Below are positions 63,271 through 64,000 of a stretch of DNA of 64,000 nt, piece by piece. The DNA lies in assembly GCF_019801215.1 (NCBI RefSeq), contig NZ_JAHVJO010000002.1, positions 682,001 to 746,000 of the forward strand, read 5' to 3'. Made by a program: the position numbers and the translations under genes. The notes below the pieces were generated by a model. The model saw only the letters and a list, made by a program, of their open reading frames with translations. It was not told the origin of the DNA and did not search any database. The number at the start of each line of letters is the position of its first letter. Position 1 is the first letter of the stretch. The DNA is from Fictibacillus nanhaiensis. Lineage in GTDB: Bacteria > Bacillota > Bacilli > Bacillales > Fictibacillaceae.

Positions 63271-64000
63271 TTATCCTTTTACTTTCGATCTGCGAAAAAG
63301 TTTTCCTAATACACTTCCTGTTTTTGATTCTGCTGGTAAAAGAGTAATTTCTCGTCTCGTAGAAATCTGTTCAGCCATTTTAAAAACGGCCTTGGCAATG
63401 TCCGTTTTTCCTTGATTCACAACAAAAGGAATACCAATATTGAGTGATTGTGTGGCGATCTGCCAGTCGTTCGGGATAAAAATAGGACTTTCAATGTTCA
63501 AAATATCTGCTACGTCTCCCGCGTTAATAACACTTTCCATCGTGGAACGGTTAACGACAACCTGTACTTTTTCTTTTAACCCGAGCATGTCGAATGTTTC
63601 CATCATCAATTTCGTGTTTTTTAATGTAGCCATCTCAAGATTTGTAAGAAGTATAATTTGATCTGCTTTTTCAATAATAGGCAAATTGCGTTCTGGCAAA
63701 CCTACACCGGTATCTGTTAAAACATAATGGTTCTCTAGCAATAATAAGTCCAGGATCTTACTAACAGCTTCTTCCCCGATCAAGTCGGCATACTCCGGTC
63801 TTTCAGGAGCAGCAAGGACCTTGATTCCTGATTCATGCCTGTTTAAATAGTTTGCAAGACTATGCTGATCCAACTGCTGAATTTCCTCTACGACGTCTTT
63901 TATCGTAAATGTAGTCTGAAGATCCAGCGCTAAGCTAACATCTCCAAATTGAAAGTCTGCATCCACAACACCGATCTGAATATTCTTTTTGCACAGGGCG
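63271..64000 (-). CDS. tadZ: Tad locus ParA/MinD-like ATPase TadZ (CpaE), partial
   Basis: C-terminal part of a CpaE/TadZ-type localisation ATPase. The frame stays open to the window edge (GVVDADFQFGDVSLALDL, the family's switch region), so the GTG at 63966 is internal and the true start lies beyond 64000. Later segments: ADQIILLTNLEMATLKNTK and VVNRSTMES. It is the first visible gene of the operon, 12 bases before tadA. Confidence 0.82.
   Translation of the reverse strand, partial: ALCKKNIQIGVVDADFQFGDVSLALDLQTTFTIKDVVEEIQQLDQHSLANYLNRHESGIKVLAAPERPEYADLIGEEAVSKILDLLLLENHYVLTDTGVGLPERNLPIIEKADQIILLTNLEMATLKNTKLMMETFDMLGLKEKVQVVVNRSTMESVINAGDVADILNIESPIFIPNDWQIATQSLNIGIPFVVNQGKTDIAKAVFKMAEQISTRREITLLPAESKTGSVLGKLFRRSKVKG

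Overview
The window looks like the chromosome of a low-to-moderate GC Gram-positive spore former of the Bacillaceae, close to Bacillus or Fictibacillus. It carries the spore genes cwlJ and gerQ, a spo0M homologue and a multi-PAS orphan sensor kinase. Genes have strong AGGAGG-type ribosome sites and many TTG/GTG starts. The backbone order fadF, cls, uvsE, argS/ywiB, speE/speB, pbpG, ywhD, ywgA, ywfO, lipL, pta, hemQ, cwlJ, gerQ, ywdK follows the Bacillus subtilis ywj-ywd region with local insertions. No rRNA, tRNA, CRISPR array, prophage or insertion sequence was recognised.

Region by region. (1) 1-12.3 kb, minus strand: an acyl-CoA oxidation cluster (fadF, thiolase, 3-hydroxyacyl-CoA dehydrogenase, two acyl-CoA dehydrogenases) followed by meaB, a TetR regulator and the fused B12 enzyme icmF. 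Two related TetR-type operators and a CcpA cre site lie upstream of fadF and the thiolase. (2) 12.3-21 kb: cardiolipin synthase, UV endonuclease, XapX and DinB proteins, ywiB-argS, an NADP-dependent reductase and an orphan histidine kinase. (3) 21-27.6 kb: an AmiS/UreI-type channel facing agmatinase (speB), spermidine synthase, a 28-residue holin-like toxin, an alanine/sodium symporter, an ABM-domain protein and a nitroreductase with its MarR regulator. (4) 27.7-39.7 kb: MTA/SAH-deaminase-like amidohydrolase, class A PBP, ywhD, a purine permease behind PurR boxes, small membrane proteins and lipoproteins, ywgA, ywfO, a methyltransferase coupled to lipL, and pta. (5) 39.8-51.5 kb: Csp-type cysteine-rich protein, spo0M, hemQ, cwlJ-gerQ, stress genes with sigmaB-like promoters, carbonic anhydrase, an FAD oxidase, YajQ, PlsC and a SLAP protein. 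(6) 51.6-59.8 kb: an LPXTG surface protein with its own class D sortase, a lipoprotein, a YunD-like nucleotidase and a phnDCEE phosphonate-type ABC transporter behind a textbook PhoP box array. (7) 59.9-64 kb: a Tad/Flp pilus assembly operon (tadC, tadB, tadA, partial tadZ), running off the right edge.

The least explained content is in the intergenic DNA. Four arrays keep an exact 21-bp period. Three are built on a GAATCCAAAAGTTTTGG unit and share a tail; one has alternating TATGTGAT/TATTTGAT units. All four sit between convergent genes. A separate dispersed repeat with inverted ends occurs four times: twice in tandem inside the speE-speB unit, once with a second repeat nested in it, and once after the sortase gene.
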